A DNA stretch of 64,000 nucleotides from Leucosporidium creatinivorum (GCA_001600635.1 BCKL01000040.1:1-64000); one strand, 5' to 3'; shown: positions 1 to 11,156, counted from the first letter of the stretch. Numbers and translations are program-made. The notes: generated by a model not told the origin, from the letters alone.

Positions 1-1153
1 CTCCCCCGAGCCGAGCAGGCTGCTCCCACCGTAGAGCCGTCCAAGTGCCCTCCCCTCCCGCTCGACGTCGTCTACCACATCCTCTACCTCGGCGCTGAGG
101 TCGACCTCACTGCTGGACCTATCCCTACCGCTCAGCATACTCGCCAGCGCCTCAACTTCCTCGCGACCGCTTCGCTCCTCTCGTCGTCGTGGAGGGCGGA
201 GGCGCAGAAGCTGATGTGGGAGCATATGCCGCTCACGTCGGAGCGTCAGATGGAAGCGTTTTGGGCTCGACTCACTCCGAAGCACGGCATACTCTCCCTT
301 CGGCTCGGCGACGATTCCAATCCCCCCGCGCTGGAAGGAAAGCTCGCCCGACAACTCCTGGCGAGATGCCATGGAGTGCAAGCCATAGCTCTGCAGAATA
401 TGCAGCAGTGCGATCAAGGAAATCTCCTTGTGCCCGCGCTCACTGGTAGGTTCTCGCCTGAGCGGCGAGCGCCTTCGCCGAGCTTGGCGCCGAAGCTGAC
501 CGTCTTTGGGTTCCATGCCCTCCGATACAGAGCTCAAGCATCTCGAGATCTACAAATCGGTTACCTTCCCCCACCTCCACTCCCCGTTCGATTACGAAAT
601 CTGGATCCCCTTCGCTCTCGACCACCTCCGCTTCGAGCACTGCTGGGACTCGTCGACCCCGTTCGAGCTCATAGCCAAGCTCTTCCCCTCCGTCGCCAAG
701 CACCTCATATTCAACATGTACCGCTCGGATGAAGAGTACTTCGACGACGAGGACGAGCCTTTCTCGGTCCACATACCCTTCCCTCAATCCCCGAACCGCC
801 TTCAAGAGCTCACGCTCATCACCAGAGAGTCTACAGTCGAGGCGGCAACCCCCTTCAATCCCTTCTTCCAACAATGCTACTCGCTCCGAAAACTAAGCAT
901 GGACGTCAGTCAACCGGCAATGCTGCGAGCGTTCCCTCGCTCGGTAGAGACGTACATGGACTTGGGTCAGCTCAACGACTTCGAACGGCAGCAGAGCAAT
1001 CTCAGCGAAATGTTGAGGAGGAGCTATGCCATCTTCTCCAGCCTCGAGCGGCTTGAGCTTCGGCGCTCAAGTTGCCGACAGAGGTTCCGTCGAACCTCCA
1101 GGACGTCTGCTCGAGGAGGGGGATTGCGCTCGTCGTGGAGGGTAGAGAGGTGA
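1..1153 (+). pseudogene. F-box-like/LRR-type protein, gene 1 of 4 (partial, probable frameshift)
   Basis: The 5' end is cut off by the window edge. The reading frame is open from base 1; an F-box-like stretch (LPLDVVYHILYL, about codons 20-31) is followed by a conserved SSWRAEAQKL segment. A phase-1 intron (446-530, 85 nt, CTGAC branch point) sits where the three paralogues in this window have theirs. The second exon aligns with the C-terminal half of those paralogues. At about 1057-1070 the family frame moves by one base: upstream codons give LERLELRRS, but the conserved tail (LQDVCSRRGIALVVEG) is in another frame, and the frame in use stops at 1153. This suggests a one-base indel or a sequencing error. 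A possible intron at 1150-1219 blurs the true 3' end. F-box proteins usually act as substrate adaptors of SCF ubiquitin ligases; whether this one does is unknown. Confidence 0.5.
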
Positions 1154-1702
1154 GCCACTCTATCTCTATCTTGCTGCACACTGATCGCTGTCCGACCGCT
1201 GACTTCTGCCTCGTCGCAGGACTAGGGACGGGACGTCTTGGAGTGGAGCAACGCCGAAGGAGCTCGGAGGTGCACGTTTGGGCGGTAGTGAGCGTTGTGG
1301 CGGGGGGGAAGGGGCGGCAGTGCAAGGAAAGGAAGTAGAGACTACTGGCTCAAAGTTGGAACTCGCAGTACAGCAGTGCAGTCGTCTCGGGGCTCTTAAG
1401 AGCACAGCAAGCGGACGCCGAGAAAGGGGGTTCAGCATTGAACTCTTGTGTGACCTTGAGGGAGCGTTTCTCTAAGCTCTGTACTCCGCTACAGAGCCCG
1501 GACCCCCTCCGACTGCCCTCCTTCGCCCTTTCTCGCCCTCCGCCCCTTCGTCATTCGCGCCTTCTCTCTTTCTCTTTCTCCTCCCACGACTCATCTCGCA
1601 TCGTCTCCCAGCAACGCGGTACTCATCAACAGGAAAGACCAGCTCCCGTCGCCTTTCCTACAGCCTTCCTCCCACTCTATCTTCTCCCTCAGCAACCATA
1701 GC
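1154..1702. other. Intergenic; probable promoter and leader of the TDA3-like gene
   Basis: No supported gene. The last 200 bases are strongly pyrimidine-rich (CTT/CCT runs from about 1500 to 1690), a usual feature of basidiomycete promoters and leaders, directly upstream of the start codon at 1703. Confidence 0.4.
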
Positions 1703-3107
1703 ATGTCGACGACTTCGCGCGAAATCGTAATCGTCGGAGGAGGGATCATCGGATCGTGTACAGCCTACTACCTTAGTCAGCTCGCTGCTACTCGTGGTGT
1801 GCAGGCTAGCATCACTCTGCTCGAAGGCAGCGGAATCGCAGCTGGAGCGAGCGGGAAAGCCGGAGGGCTCTTAGCAGAGGATTGGCATGGTGAGTCGCTG
1901 CTCCCTTAATTACCAGCAGACTGCATCCATTCTGTACCGTCTAGCCGACATCCGAAAGCTGACCGACGTTCGTGCTGTCCTCGCGACTCTACTCTCGCTC
2001 GCCCGCAACAGGCGCTTCGACATCCTCGCTCGCCTCCCTCTCATACAAACTCCACGCCGACCTCGCTTCCTCCCTCGCTGGTCCCTCCCGCTGGGGCTAC
2101 CGTCATCTCGACACCCTCTCCGTCTCGGCCGACCTCTCACCTTCGCAAGCTCGGGCCAAGAAGTCCTCGGTCGACGCTCGGTTCGACTGGCTCAGCAAAG
2201 ACGCGCTGAGGGAGACAAGCCAGCTCGGTACCAAGGAGACGACGGCTCAAGTCCATCCTCGACTCTTCACCGAAGCGATCGCCGAGGAGGCTAAGCAGGC
2301 TGGAGTCAAGGTCGTCGCTGCTACTGTCACCGGGCTGAAGCGTACCGAGGGAGGAGGATTCACCGTCATCGCTGGAGATCAGTCATTCCCCGCTACCGAG
2401 GTCGTCGTCACCGCCGGACCTTGGACAGGGAAGATACTGAAGCAGCTTGGGTTGAAGGGAGGCCGAGCGAGCGGTATTGGAGGAAGCAGGGCTCATTCGG
2501 TGGTGCTCAAGACGGCGGAGGGAAGGGATCTGCCTGCTCAGGCGCTCTTTACCAGTATCAAGGAGGGTCGAGGGATGAGCGAGCCTGAGATCTACGTTCG
2601 TCGTGTTGGTTCATCGCTTCGCCGAGCTTCGCTGACTCTTTCTCTGGGTTTCCTCACACGCAGAACCGACCAGACGGTACCGCCTACGCCTGCGGACCCA
2701 CCGATTCTTCTCCCCTCCCCTCCCTCGCCTCAGACGTCAAGGTCGACGAGCAAGCCATCGCTTCCATCATCTCCCAAGTCGGCGGTCTCGCTCCCGACTA
2801 CCTCGCCGTCGGCGCAGGACCTCACTCGGCTACCGTCGTAGCGAAGCAGGCTTGCTACCTCCCCGTCGGCAGTGGTGATCCCGTTATCGGCGAGCTGGAG
2901 AAGGGCATCTACGTCGGCGCTGGCCACAGCTGTTGGGGAATCACGAATGGCGCGTTACTCTCTTCGCAGGACGTTGACTCGACGTGGCTTCGAGCTCTCC
3001 ACTGAGTCCCTTCTTCCTCGACAGGTCCGGGAACGGGTCACTGCCTCGCCGAGCTCATCCTCGACGGCAAGGTCTCCTCCGCCAACATTGATCGTCTGGG
3101 CCCTTGA
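1703..3107 (+). CDS. TDA3: FAD-dependent oxidoreductase, TDA3-like (DAO family)
   Basis: Four exons (1703-1889, 2012-2595, 2664-2949, 3025-3107) encode 379 residues. The N-terminus has a Rossmann dinucleotide motif (IVIVGGGIIGS, residues 8-18) typical of the D-amino-acid-oxidase fold. Later landmarks of the TDA3 branch are IYNRPDGTAYACG, formed across the second intron, and the FAD-proximal tail GHSCWGITNG-PGTGHCLAE, formed across the third. Yeast Tda3 is a putative FAD oxidoreductase linked to late endosome-to-Golgi transport; its substrate is not established. The third intron only keeps frame with a GC donor at 2950 (75 nt, acceptor ending at 3024), which would be a GC-AG intron; a mis-assigned base would be the alternative. 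Family assignment is good; the symbol is by similarity. Confidence 0.8.
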
Positions 3108-3287
3108 GACAGTATACAGAGTGATATCGTACACACGTGCCCACCTCGAGAAGCCGAGCCGCACAAAAGCAGCGAAGACGCTTGCGCGAACAGCGGACAC
3201 TTCGCCGAGGTTTCTTCGTTATCCGTCGACCTGATACAGTAGCGCAATTCCGTTGTTCAAACTGCATGCCTCTTATCTTCCTATCAA

Positions 3288-4477
3288 CTACTGTCCCGCT
3301 CCCCAAGCAACCTCAATCCCGCGCTTGTTGGCCGCCGAAACGAAACTCCGCCCCCCTCGCAATCCCAAATCGGGCCCGCCGAAGCTCCATCTGGTGAGGT
3401 TGGAGAGAGAAGTCCAGCCGACGTGTAGGATCCCTTCCTCGACGTCAAAAACCTCGTTGTGCGGTGGGTGCAGGACGGTGAGCTCCTTCAGAGGAGAGGG
3501 AAGGTCTTTTAAAATCGAAGGATACGTGATGGTCGTGGTGAGGCGGACGAGGGTGTAGAGGCGTGCGAAAAATGGCGTGAGTGCGAGGGCCGCCTGAAGG
3601 TTGAGCCCGCGGATGGAGAGCGACTCGAGGCGGTAGGAATATGCGCCGAAGAGAGGGGTCGCCGAGTGGGTGGTGAGGGACGCTTCGAGACCGTGTGGAC
3701 CTTCTCCGAAGTCGAGCACTGCTTCTCTGGTGACCGAAGAACAGAGAGCGGCGAAGAGTGCGCTCGGAAAGTGCCTCTGACCCCAGGCAGTCGAGCCGAA
3801 CTCTAGCCAGTCCAATCGGTAGGGAACGGCGAACGGTGCGGATGTGAGAGGGTCCCGGAACCTCACGCCCTCCCGAATAGAGAGAGTGGAGAGATCTATG
3901 GTACCGGAGGTGTGCAAGATCAGTATAGTCAACCGACCTGCGAGTCCGAGCGATACTCACGAGAAAGGTTCGGGAGCTGCAATGTCGCTGGGTCCATGTC
4001 GACGGCGTTCAGAATAGCGAGCATATCGAGTGCGGAGGTCTCTGCGAGAACTCGGCCGATGAGGGCTCCATCGAGGTGTTCTCCTGCCGACGCCCCGAGA
4101 AACAAGATCGAGACGAAGGGACCTCCGCGCTTTGCGCCGAGCACGAAGCTTTGGGCGCCACGAGTGCTGGTGATGGACACGTTGAAGTAGAGGAGTTTTT
4201 GCGCCTCCTCCATCCAGAGCGAGCAAACGAGCGAGAGGCGAGCGAGGAACCGGCGGTACTCGATGGCGTCGTCGCTTCGGAACGAGATGTTGTTGGGTGG
4301 TGCTGCGATGCACATGATGTGGTATACGAGCTCTGTTGGTAGTCGAGGCTGCTTCTCCGGGTTGATGACGAGTCCAGCGAATTGAGCGTCGAGCAGCGCC
4401 TGCTTTTCCGTCTTGAGCTTCCTCCTCGCCGCACCGGAGCGCTTGCCGTGAGCTGTAGGTTGTTGCTGAGCTTCCAT
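3288..4477 (-). CDS. F-box-like/LRR-type protein, gene 2 of 4
   Basis: Two exons (4477-3961 and 3937-3288) give 388 residues, one less than the neighbour at 4842-6068. The start is the ATG beginning MEAQQQPTAHGKRSG, shared with gene 3. A basic coiled N-terminus (RRKLKTEKQALLDAQF) precedes the F-box-like segment LPTELVYHIMCIAAPP, then leucine-rich repeats without clear Pfam spacing, and the family tail ANKRGIEVAWGAGQ. The only way to join the halves in frame is to remove the 23 bases 3938-3960, which begin GTGAGT and end GCAG and lie exactly where the paralogues have introns of 57-85 nt, in the same phase 1. Either a 23-nt intron is spliced, or an internal deletion left a remnant too short to splice and the gene is broken. 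Function inferred only from the F-box-like region. Confidence 0.6.
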
Positions 4478-4841
4478 CCTGTACGAGTATGCTTATTGGA
4501 GCTGAGAGCAACGAGAGCGAGAGCGAGACGAGCAAGATGTGGGAGGAGGACAACAGACGGGCGAGGGTTCGAGCGAGAAGGGGTTCGAGCGGTTGGGAGA
4601 GGGAGGGGGTGTTGAGAGCAACGGCGGTGCTCGCAGCTCTGCATCAATTCGACCAGTACACACAATCTTTCTCAGCTTGTCCTCAGCTCTCTAACCTGCA
4701 GCTCGAGTTCGGTGTTCGACTTTACCATCGCCGAGTGTCCCTTCGCCGACGCCGAGGCTTCGCACCTTCTCTACGCTCATAAACATCTGTACAAAAGCAT
4801 GCGCACTGTTCATCCTATGGCAATCTTCTCGTCCTGTTCCC
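4478..4841. promoter_or_regulatory. Intergenic; promoter side of F-box-like gene 2
   Basis: 364 bases between the start of gene 2 and the stop of gene 3, both on the minus strand. The part next to gene 2 (4490-4600) repeats the GAG/GCGAGA-rich leader also found upstream of genes 3 and 4, so the duplicated unit includes promoter sequence. No open frame of note. Confidence 0.4.
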
Positions 4842-6068
4842 CTACAGCGTCACGCGCCCACTCTGCCAACCGATGGTAATCCCCCTCGCCTTGCACTCCT
4901 GCGCCAAGTCTCGACTAGGCCTTACTTGCTCAATGTCTCCCGTGAATATGAGCCGTGTCAACTTGGAGAGCGACGTGTAGCCGGCACGCAGAGCGAAGAG
5001 CTCGCGATCGAAGTGGTGCTTCGACGAGTAGGGGAGGACGAGGTCTTCGAGGGAAGACAGAAGAGCTTCGAGGATTGAAGGGGTCGCCCAGTCGAGGGCC
5101 AACGTTCGAAGACTGTGGAGTGTCTTAAGATAGGGGAGGAGGGCGGCGTGGGCGGAAGGATCGAGATGGCTCAGACAGAGTTTGCGAAGGCTGGACTGGG
5201 CGGAAGTGAAGCGAAGGGAAGCTGTTCGATTTGGATCCTGGGGGCTGTAGTTGTGGCGGGACGGGATAATCGTAAGGTTCGTAGCTGTGATGGTGCATTC
5301 GAGGAGGGAGACGAGAAGAGGGCTGGGGAAGCGTTTCTCGGTCCAGCAAACGGAGGAGAAGAAGAGGGTGTGAAGGCGGTAGGGTACGCTCAACGGGCGA
5401 TATCGAAGAGGGGTGTTGAAATCGACGTCGTGGGCGATGTCGAGCATTACAAGTCCTGCGAAAAATGTCAGCGCGATGCTTGCGCGTAGCAAGCGAGGAG
5501 CGCCGAGCTCACCTTTCAACGTCTGCCTCGTCAGCGTCTCCATGGCCAACTTGTCGACTCCCGCTAGCGACATTGTGCACAAAAGCGACATTGTGCACAA
5601 AGAGTCGGTTTCGGCTAGGACTTGGTCGACCAAGGCGCCGTCGATGCGCCCGTCGTGTTGCTGGCCGTCGTCCGCCCTGTCTGCGCCGTCAATGTAGAGG
5701 AACTGGGTGAGGCGCAGCTTTGATCCTCCCGACAGGAAGCTCTGTACGTGTTGCTTCGTCTTGAGCACGGCGCTGCTCCATAGCAGACTCTGGGCCTCTG
5801 CCCTCCAGGACGAGCATACGAGAGAGAGTCGGGAGAGGAAGCGTCGGTTCTCTCGAGCCGCATCGCTGTGGAGACTGGCTCTGCGAGGAGGTGCCGAAAC
5901 GCGCATCATATGATAGACGAGCTCTGGCGGCAGCTTCCATCCCTTGCTCGGGTCGATTTCGAGTCCCTCGAACTGAGCGTCGAGCATCGCCTGCTTCTCC
6001 TTCTTGAGCTTTCTCCTCGCTGCACCGGAGCGTTTGCCGTGAGCTGTAGGTTGTTGCTGAGCTTCCAT
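4842..6068 (-). CDS. F-box-like/LRR-type protein, gene 3 of 4
   Basis: Exons 6068-5513 and 5455-4842 give 389 residues. The start at 6068 is chosen because MEAQQQPTAHGKRSG is conserved with gene 2; an in-frame ATG at 6194 would add 42 residues that lie in the paralogues' leader. The F-box-like segment is LPPELVYHMMRVSAPP (about residues 34-49), followed by SSWRAEAQSL, leucine-rich repeats, and the tail AQECKARGITIGW. The intron (5456-5512, 57 nt, GTGAGC, GCTGAC, CGCAG) is a multiple of three with no stop, so its retention would add 19 residues without breaking the frame. This is the best-preserved member of the family here. A role as SCF ubiquitin-ligase adaptor is inferred, not shown. Confidence 0.7.
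   Translation of the reverse strand: MEAQQQPTAHGKRSGAARRKLKKEKQAMLDAQFEGLEIDPSKGWKLPPELVYHMMRVSAPPRRASLHSDAARENRRFLSRLSLVCSSWRAEAQSLLWSSAVLKTKQHVQSFLSGGSKLRLTQFLYIDGADRADDGQQHDGRIDGALVDQVLAETDSLCTMSLLCTMSLAGVDKLAMETLTRQTLKGELGAPRLLRASIALTFFAGLVMLDIAHDVDFNTPLRYRPLSVPYRLHTLFFSSVCWTEKRFPSPLLVSLLECTITATNLTIIPSRHNYSPQDPNRTASLRFTSAQSSLRKLCLSHLDPSAHAALLPYLKTLHSLRTLALDWATPSILEALLSSLEDLVLPYSSKHHFDRELFALRAGYTSLSKLTRLIFTGDIEQVRPSRDLAQECKARGITIGWQSGRVTL
5566..5601. repeat. Perfect 2 x 18 bp tandem duplication inside F-box-like gene 3
   Basis: Unit AGCGACATTGTGCACAAA occurs twice head to tail and duplicates six residues (CTMSLL/CTMSLA in the protein). It is absent from the paralogues and keeps the frame, so it looks like recent replication slippage. 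Confidence 0.9.
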
Positions 6069-6616
6069 CCTTTGTAGTAAGCGAGTGCTTATTGGAGCTG
6101 AGAGCGGCGAGAGCGAGACGAAGAGCGAGCGAGCAGTGAGCGGGAGGAGGGAGAGAAGCGCGCAAGCTCGAATCGGCTCTTGAGCCCCGACCACAACTTC
6201 GCTACAGCTTCAAGTCGAAGAATCGACTACACATAGTGCCAGCTTGCTCGCTCTACCCGCTCCGACTACTGCAGCCAACACTACAGCTCCCGACAGTCGC
6301 GCTCTACGCGTCTCTCGATTCATCTGAGATAGGTAGCTGTATAGAGCACTTCGAGGGGTGTTTCGTTGTCCGGGTTGCTGAAATAGGTGAGTAGGTACTT
6401 CTCTCGCTCTTCGAGACCTGCACCTGCAGACCGAGACCAGCAGCCTCAGGAAGGAGACGAGACGAGGGCGAAGCGTGTAGACGAGTCCATGTCGCTGGGT
6501 GCCCCTCTGCAGCTATAGGACAACGCACTAGCAGCAAACTGACTCAATCTACCCCACTGCCCGTCTGCCGCTCCACAAGCAGTTTAAGCCGAGCTTCGCC
6601 TCCTTCACTTCGCAAG
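6069..6616. promoter_or_regulatory. Divergent intergenic region between F-box-like gene 3 and RAD1
   Basis: 548 bases serving both divergent starts (6068 minus, 6617 plus). No supported gene; short open frames have no family similarity. The side next to gene 3 carries the GAG-rich leader common to the F-box-like genes. Confidence 0.4.
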
Positions 6617-8346
6617 ATGCCAGCTCCGGTGCCCGAAGAGGTGCGCCGCTCACACCTCGTGCACATTCCTAGACTCACTTTGATCCCCTACAGATCCTCA
6701 GCGCCACCGTCACTGATGTGCGACCGCTAGCGAGCATGCTCCGTGCTCTCAACTTCCGGCCGGTTCGTCCTCTTCGCTCTCTGCAGTCAACTTAGAGCTG
6801 ATCTGATCCACGCTGCAGAAAGCAGTGATGGAGATACGTGATCACGGTATCAAGATCACTGTCGAAGAGGGTCGTTCAATTCAAGGTTCGTCGACCGAGC
6901 TCTTCCGTCACGACTCGCCGAAGCTGACTCCAGGCCATCACACAGCCGCCGCCTACCTCACCTCCTCATCCTTCGCTTCATACTCCTTCACTCTCGAAGC
7001 CCCAGCCCGCGCCTCTCCCACACCGTCCACCGACTCGCAAGACATGGAGGGCGACTCCCCCTTCTGCATCTTCGGCATCTCGCTTTCCACCGTTCTCGAA
7101 TGTCTCAACATCTTCGGAAATGCTACGGCTGCCGGTGGTGGAGGAGCGAAGGAATGGCCCGGGAAAGGTGGTGGAGACTCGAGCTTCAAGAGGGGAGGAA
7201 GAAGGACGAGCGATCAGGCCGAGTTGGAGAGGAAGGATGATGGCAAGGTTACGAGTATGCGGATGAGCTACTCGGGGGAAGGGGAGCCTCTTGTGCTGCT
7301 GTGAGTCTCCTTCCCGCCTCTTTGCGATTGCAGGGAGGGTAACGAAGCTGACCTCGGCGTTCACTTTCGCAGACTCGAGGAGTCGGGCATCGTTACTCGC
7401 TGCGAGATCACGACCTATGAGCCTGATCAACTCATGGACCTCGCTTTCGACGACAATACACGCGTGCAGAAGCTCATCATGAAGGTGTGTCGCTCTTTCT
7501 GCTTGGCGATGTTCTGCTCACAGCGACATCGCCGGACGCCCCAGGCCGCCCCACTCCAGCGCTGCGGACACTAACCTCATCCTCGTTTCTCAGTCCGAAT
7601 GGCTCCGCGACGCCTTCCTCGAGCTCGACCCCTCCTCCGAGAAAGTGGCCTTCATGTTCTCGCCCGCCGGTCACGCGCCAATGCCCTACAACCGCTACGC
7701 CAGCTCGCATCGACGGCGTCCTGGTCATGCAGAAAACGGGGAGGATGAGGAGGAGATGCCCTCGATCTTCCGTCTTGAGTCAATTGGGACGCTCGGCAGC
7801 ACCGAGGTACGTCGATGATGACCTCTAATGCTCGAGACGAGACAGCCGCTCATTCTTCCCGACTTCGCAGATGGACTACCCAGACGATAAGGACGTGCTC
7901 GAGACGTTCGAGTGCTTCCAACCTACGAGCAACTCGTGAGCTAACGTTTCGGCGAGCGTTCGAGGGCAGAGGCTGACTTTCGCCTTGCTCGACCTTCGCA
8001 GCTACAAGTTCGGCCACATGCAGCTCACCACGAAAGCTTTAGTAGCGTCGACCAAGGTGGTGAGCTGGCTGCACTCCTCGCCTGATGCTGTAAATCAGCG
8101 CTCACTCGCCTCATGCTCTTCACAGTCAATCCGCACCGCCGAGGATGGTCTGCTCTCGTTTCAGTTCATGATCCCCGTCTCGGCACGCGCCAGCAAAGGT
8201 GCAGAAGCCAAGGTCTGCTTCGTCGAGTTCCTGGTGAGTTCTTTCAACCGTTGGGCAGCTCGTCGTCGAGCGTGCTCTAAGAAGCTCCGAGCGCGAGCTG
8301 AATCGCGTTCACTCTGCAGTGCGTGGCGCTCGATGAGGAGCGTTAG
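6617..8346 (+). CDS. RAD1: DNA damage checkpoint clamp subunit Rad1 (9-1-1 complex)
   Basis: Ten exons: 6617-6640, 6694-6762, 6819-6885, 6946-7300, 7373-7484, 7594-7806, 7871-7935, 8002-8059, 8126-8233, 8320-8346, giving 365 residues with all phases consistent. Rad1 is one of the three PCNA-like subunits of the Rad9-Rad1-Hus1 ring, loaded at damaged DNA by Rad17-RFC to activate the checkpoint kinase cascade in the nucleus. Visible family landmarks: the early LRALNFRPKAVMEIRDHGIK block, FGISLSTVLECLNIFG, the central TRCEITTYEP strand, and the C-terminal YKFGHMQLTTKALVASTKVS with a final FCVALDEE-like ending. A 40-residue Gly/Lys/Arg-rich insertion (about residues 105-145) lengthens an outer loop. 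Introns are short (53-109 nt), most with a clear CTGAC. Expressed divergently from F-box-like gene 3. Confidence 0.88.
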
Positions 8347-8712
8347 GAGGGACGCAAGACGCGCGATCCCTGATGTGATGTTGTCGTATATGTGCTTTCT
8401 CGTGTTGTAAGGCTGATGTTTTCGAGCTGACGAGCAGGAAGGAGCGCGTCGCAACGCTCGAAGGCTCGCAATGAACGATCGTTGCTGTGGCTCTTGTCGG
8501 AGCAGGACTTTCACTTCTTCTCTTCCTTCGCTTCACCTTGAGCTGTTTGCTTTTGCCCCAGCACGCTCGCCAATCGATTCTTTCTCGGCGTTACTTCTCG
8601 GCTCGTTCGTGCTCCTCCTTCAAGTCGGCTTGTGAGTGCGTCTCGCACCGTCCAGTCAACGCCTGAGCTGACTCTCTTCCTGCGGCTACCTTCTGCCCAG
8701 CTGTACACCAGC
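8347..8712. other. Intergenic between RAD1 and the seven-helix protein gene
   Basis: 366 bases. Nothing coding seen; it should hold the RAD1 3' end and the next gene's promoter and leader. Confidence 0.4.
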
Positions 8713-11156
8713 ATGTCCTCTACCATCAATGCCGAGTGGATCGCTTCCCTGCCGCCGGGCACCGACGTCTTCGCAGCGCTCAAAACAGCCATCACAAACG
8801 CCGTCGGTAACCACATGCTGACTGGGGCTAAAGGTGTCGTGTTCTGGGTACTGGTTGGAGCTCATGCGCTGTGAGTTTTCGAGCTGAGGTCAAGCCGAGG
8901 CGAGAGGATTAAGCTGACCGAGTTCGCACCTTTGACTTGGCAGCGTCGTTGTGCTGGCGCTCATGGGTATCGCCGTCAAGTACAAACGAGGAGGAGGATG
9001 GCTTTTCACTCGCGATACCGGCAACGGACTTTGGAGGCCGAGCGTGTGCATCCCTCAGCTGCTGTTCGCCGTCTACGGGATCTGTGAGTCTTCCTTGCAA
9101 GCCCAAGATTTGGAACCTGTTGCTGATCATTTGCCACATTTCCACAGTCTTCCTCATCACCGTGCCGACTTGTACGAGCTGACTTCGTCTCCGCCGAGAG
9201 TGACAAGCTGACCCTCTCCCGTCGCAGGCCTCCTCGTTCGTCAACCCTCTTATGGCGCCTACCTCTTCTCCACCCTCTCTTACATCCCCATTGGCCTCGC
9301 TTTTCACGCCACCGTCTGGTCCACCCTCGGCGTCAGCCTTTCGACCTCCGCTCCCGTCGCGATCGCCTCTTCCGCGGTGAAGAAGCGCTGCCGCCTTCCT
9401 TCCTACATCGGCTTCTGGACGGCACTCCTCTTCATCCTCTGCCACACTCCCGTTGTCGCTGCTGTCCAAGTCTATCGTCAGCGGCAACGGCAGGCTCTCT
9501 ATGAGATATTGGATGGCATCGACGAGGCTGCTGCGAGTGGGATGGGACTGGTTGCCTTGCTTGGGCTCGAGGCGCTTTATACGAAGCTCACGGAGCTATC
9601 GGAGACTCTCTTCACGCTGTACCGAGTTGAAGTGGGCATCTACGGCGCCTGGGCGATCCTTTGGATGCTGGTGAGTCGAGCGCCGAGCCGATACGATCGC
9701 CGAGCTGACCTCTTCATGCTGTGGCAGGTCTATATTCCCACTTCCTTCCGCCTTTTCACTACCCTACGTACTCGCGCCCGTCGTCTCGCTCGCAGCATCA
9801 AGAGCCTTCGAGTGCTCGATGAGCTCGTCACGCAGGACGACTTGGACGCTGCCGCCATGGAGGAGATGGACCTCGAGAAGGAGTCGATGGATCCCAACAA
9901 CCTCGCCTTCTCTTTCGCTCGCACTCCGCGGCTCAACGATGGAGCGCCTCGTCTCCCACCACTCGCCCTCTCGCCTCTCCACTCGCCTCTCTCTCCCGAG
10001 CTTTCGGTGTTCCCTTCGCCGCTCTCGTCGCCCAGGTCGGACACCACCATCCGAGGTCCAGCTAGTCCGAGATCCGAGACTACATTCGATGCGTGGACAA
10101 TCAGACGTTGTGGGACTTCGACCATTGGAGTCGTCGCAGCCAGGTCGGGATCAAGAATCGCCGAGATGCGCGCCGACCTCGCCAAGGTCAAGAGGACGAT
10201 CACCACTGTAGTGCTCCAGCTCATAGTCTCGCTCGCAATGGTTTCCTCCTTTCTCCCGTTCTGCTGTGAGTCCTCTCTGCTGCTCAGCTCCCTCTCTTCG
10301 GCTGACCCCCTCCCCCTCAGTCATCATCATCAGCGGGAACGCCCATCTGGTGACCAATGGAGGCTACCAGCTCTGGATCGGATGGACGTTTGCGGGCCCT
10401 GCTGTCATCTCCTCCGCCGTCTTCCTCTACTTCGCCATCGTAGGCCCTTCCTCCCCGACCCCTTCGACTCACTCTCCCCCTTCAGCGACAGCCACCTCTC
10501 CTCTCCCACTCATGACCGAGTTCACCCCTACATCACCCACCTCTCCAGCTCTTCCCACTCTCACCGACTCCAACCCATCAGCACCGACGAGACACCTTCC
10601 TCGCTCACCCACTTCCTCTCGCCGTCTCGCCCGAGCCCTTCGCGACTTCTTCGACTGGCCCACCAACCCCTTCATTCGCGGTTCGGAGAGTGCAGCTTCA
10701 TCTTCTTCCACACTCGACGTTCGGCCTCAAGCACATCAGCAGCAAGAGAGTGTACCGATCGTTCGCCCTCCGCCTCCCACCGAGCCTTCGCCAGCAGGTT
10801 TCCTCGGTCGTGTGAAGGGCAAAGGTCGAGGGAGTTCGCGCCCTACGACCGCGGAGAGCTTGGTGGATCCTGCTGGTGCGCTGCCGACGCGGGTTCAGGC
10901 GACGAAAGGCCACACGAGCCAGGGTTCCTCCTCGGGCGCTTCGGCGGCGATGGGTTCGAGGGTAGGGGAGATGGGCGAGATCGAAGAGCAGGGAGGTCAG
11001 CGGGTGGGAAGAGTACCAGTGCAAAGCTGGGTCCCATCGGTATGGGCGAGAGGGATGAGGGAGACGGAAGAGGCGAGCCGGAGAAAGAGCCAGGAGCAGG
11101 AAATGAGGACGAGCGAGGATGGGCAGCAGACGGGGGAGATTGGGAAGGCGCAGTAG
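8713..11156 (+). CDS. Seven-transmembrane protein of unknown function
   Basis: Six exons (8713-8870, 8944-9083, 9148-9171, 9228-9670, 9728-10265, 10321-11156) give 712 residues. Seven hydrophobic segments are visible at about 41-66, 84-110, 117-140, 165-190, 241-262, 415-440 and 450-474. Between helices 5 and 6 lies a 150-residue Ser/Pro-rich loop with an acidic stretch, and after helix 7 a 240-residue Ser/Thr/Pro-rich, low-complexity tail. Topology (short extracellular N-terminus, long third inner loop, long tail) is that of fungal G-protein-coupled-receptor-like proteins, but I recognise no class-defining motif, so the receptor reading is speculation. The third exon is only 24 nt. Because the tail frame stays open across the last intron in more than one phase, the tail was chosen by exact GT-AG phase matching. 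Confidence 0.65.

Noticed and set aside
4560-4600. Two GGTTCGAGC words suggestive of a tRNA T-loop
   Set aside because: No matching A-box, anticodon arm or acceptor stem around them.
8909-9487. 192-codon minus-strand open frame
   Set aside because: Antisense to exons of the seven-helix protein gene; no family similarity.
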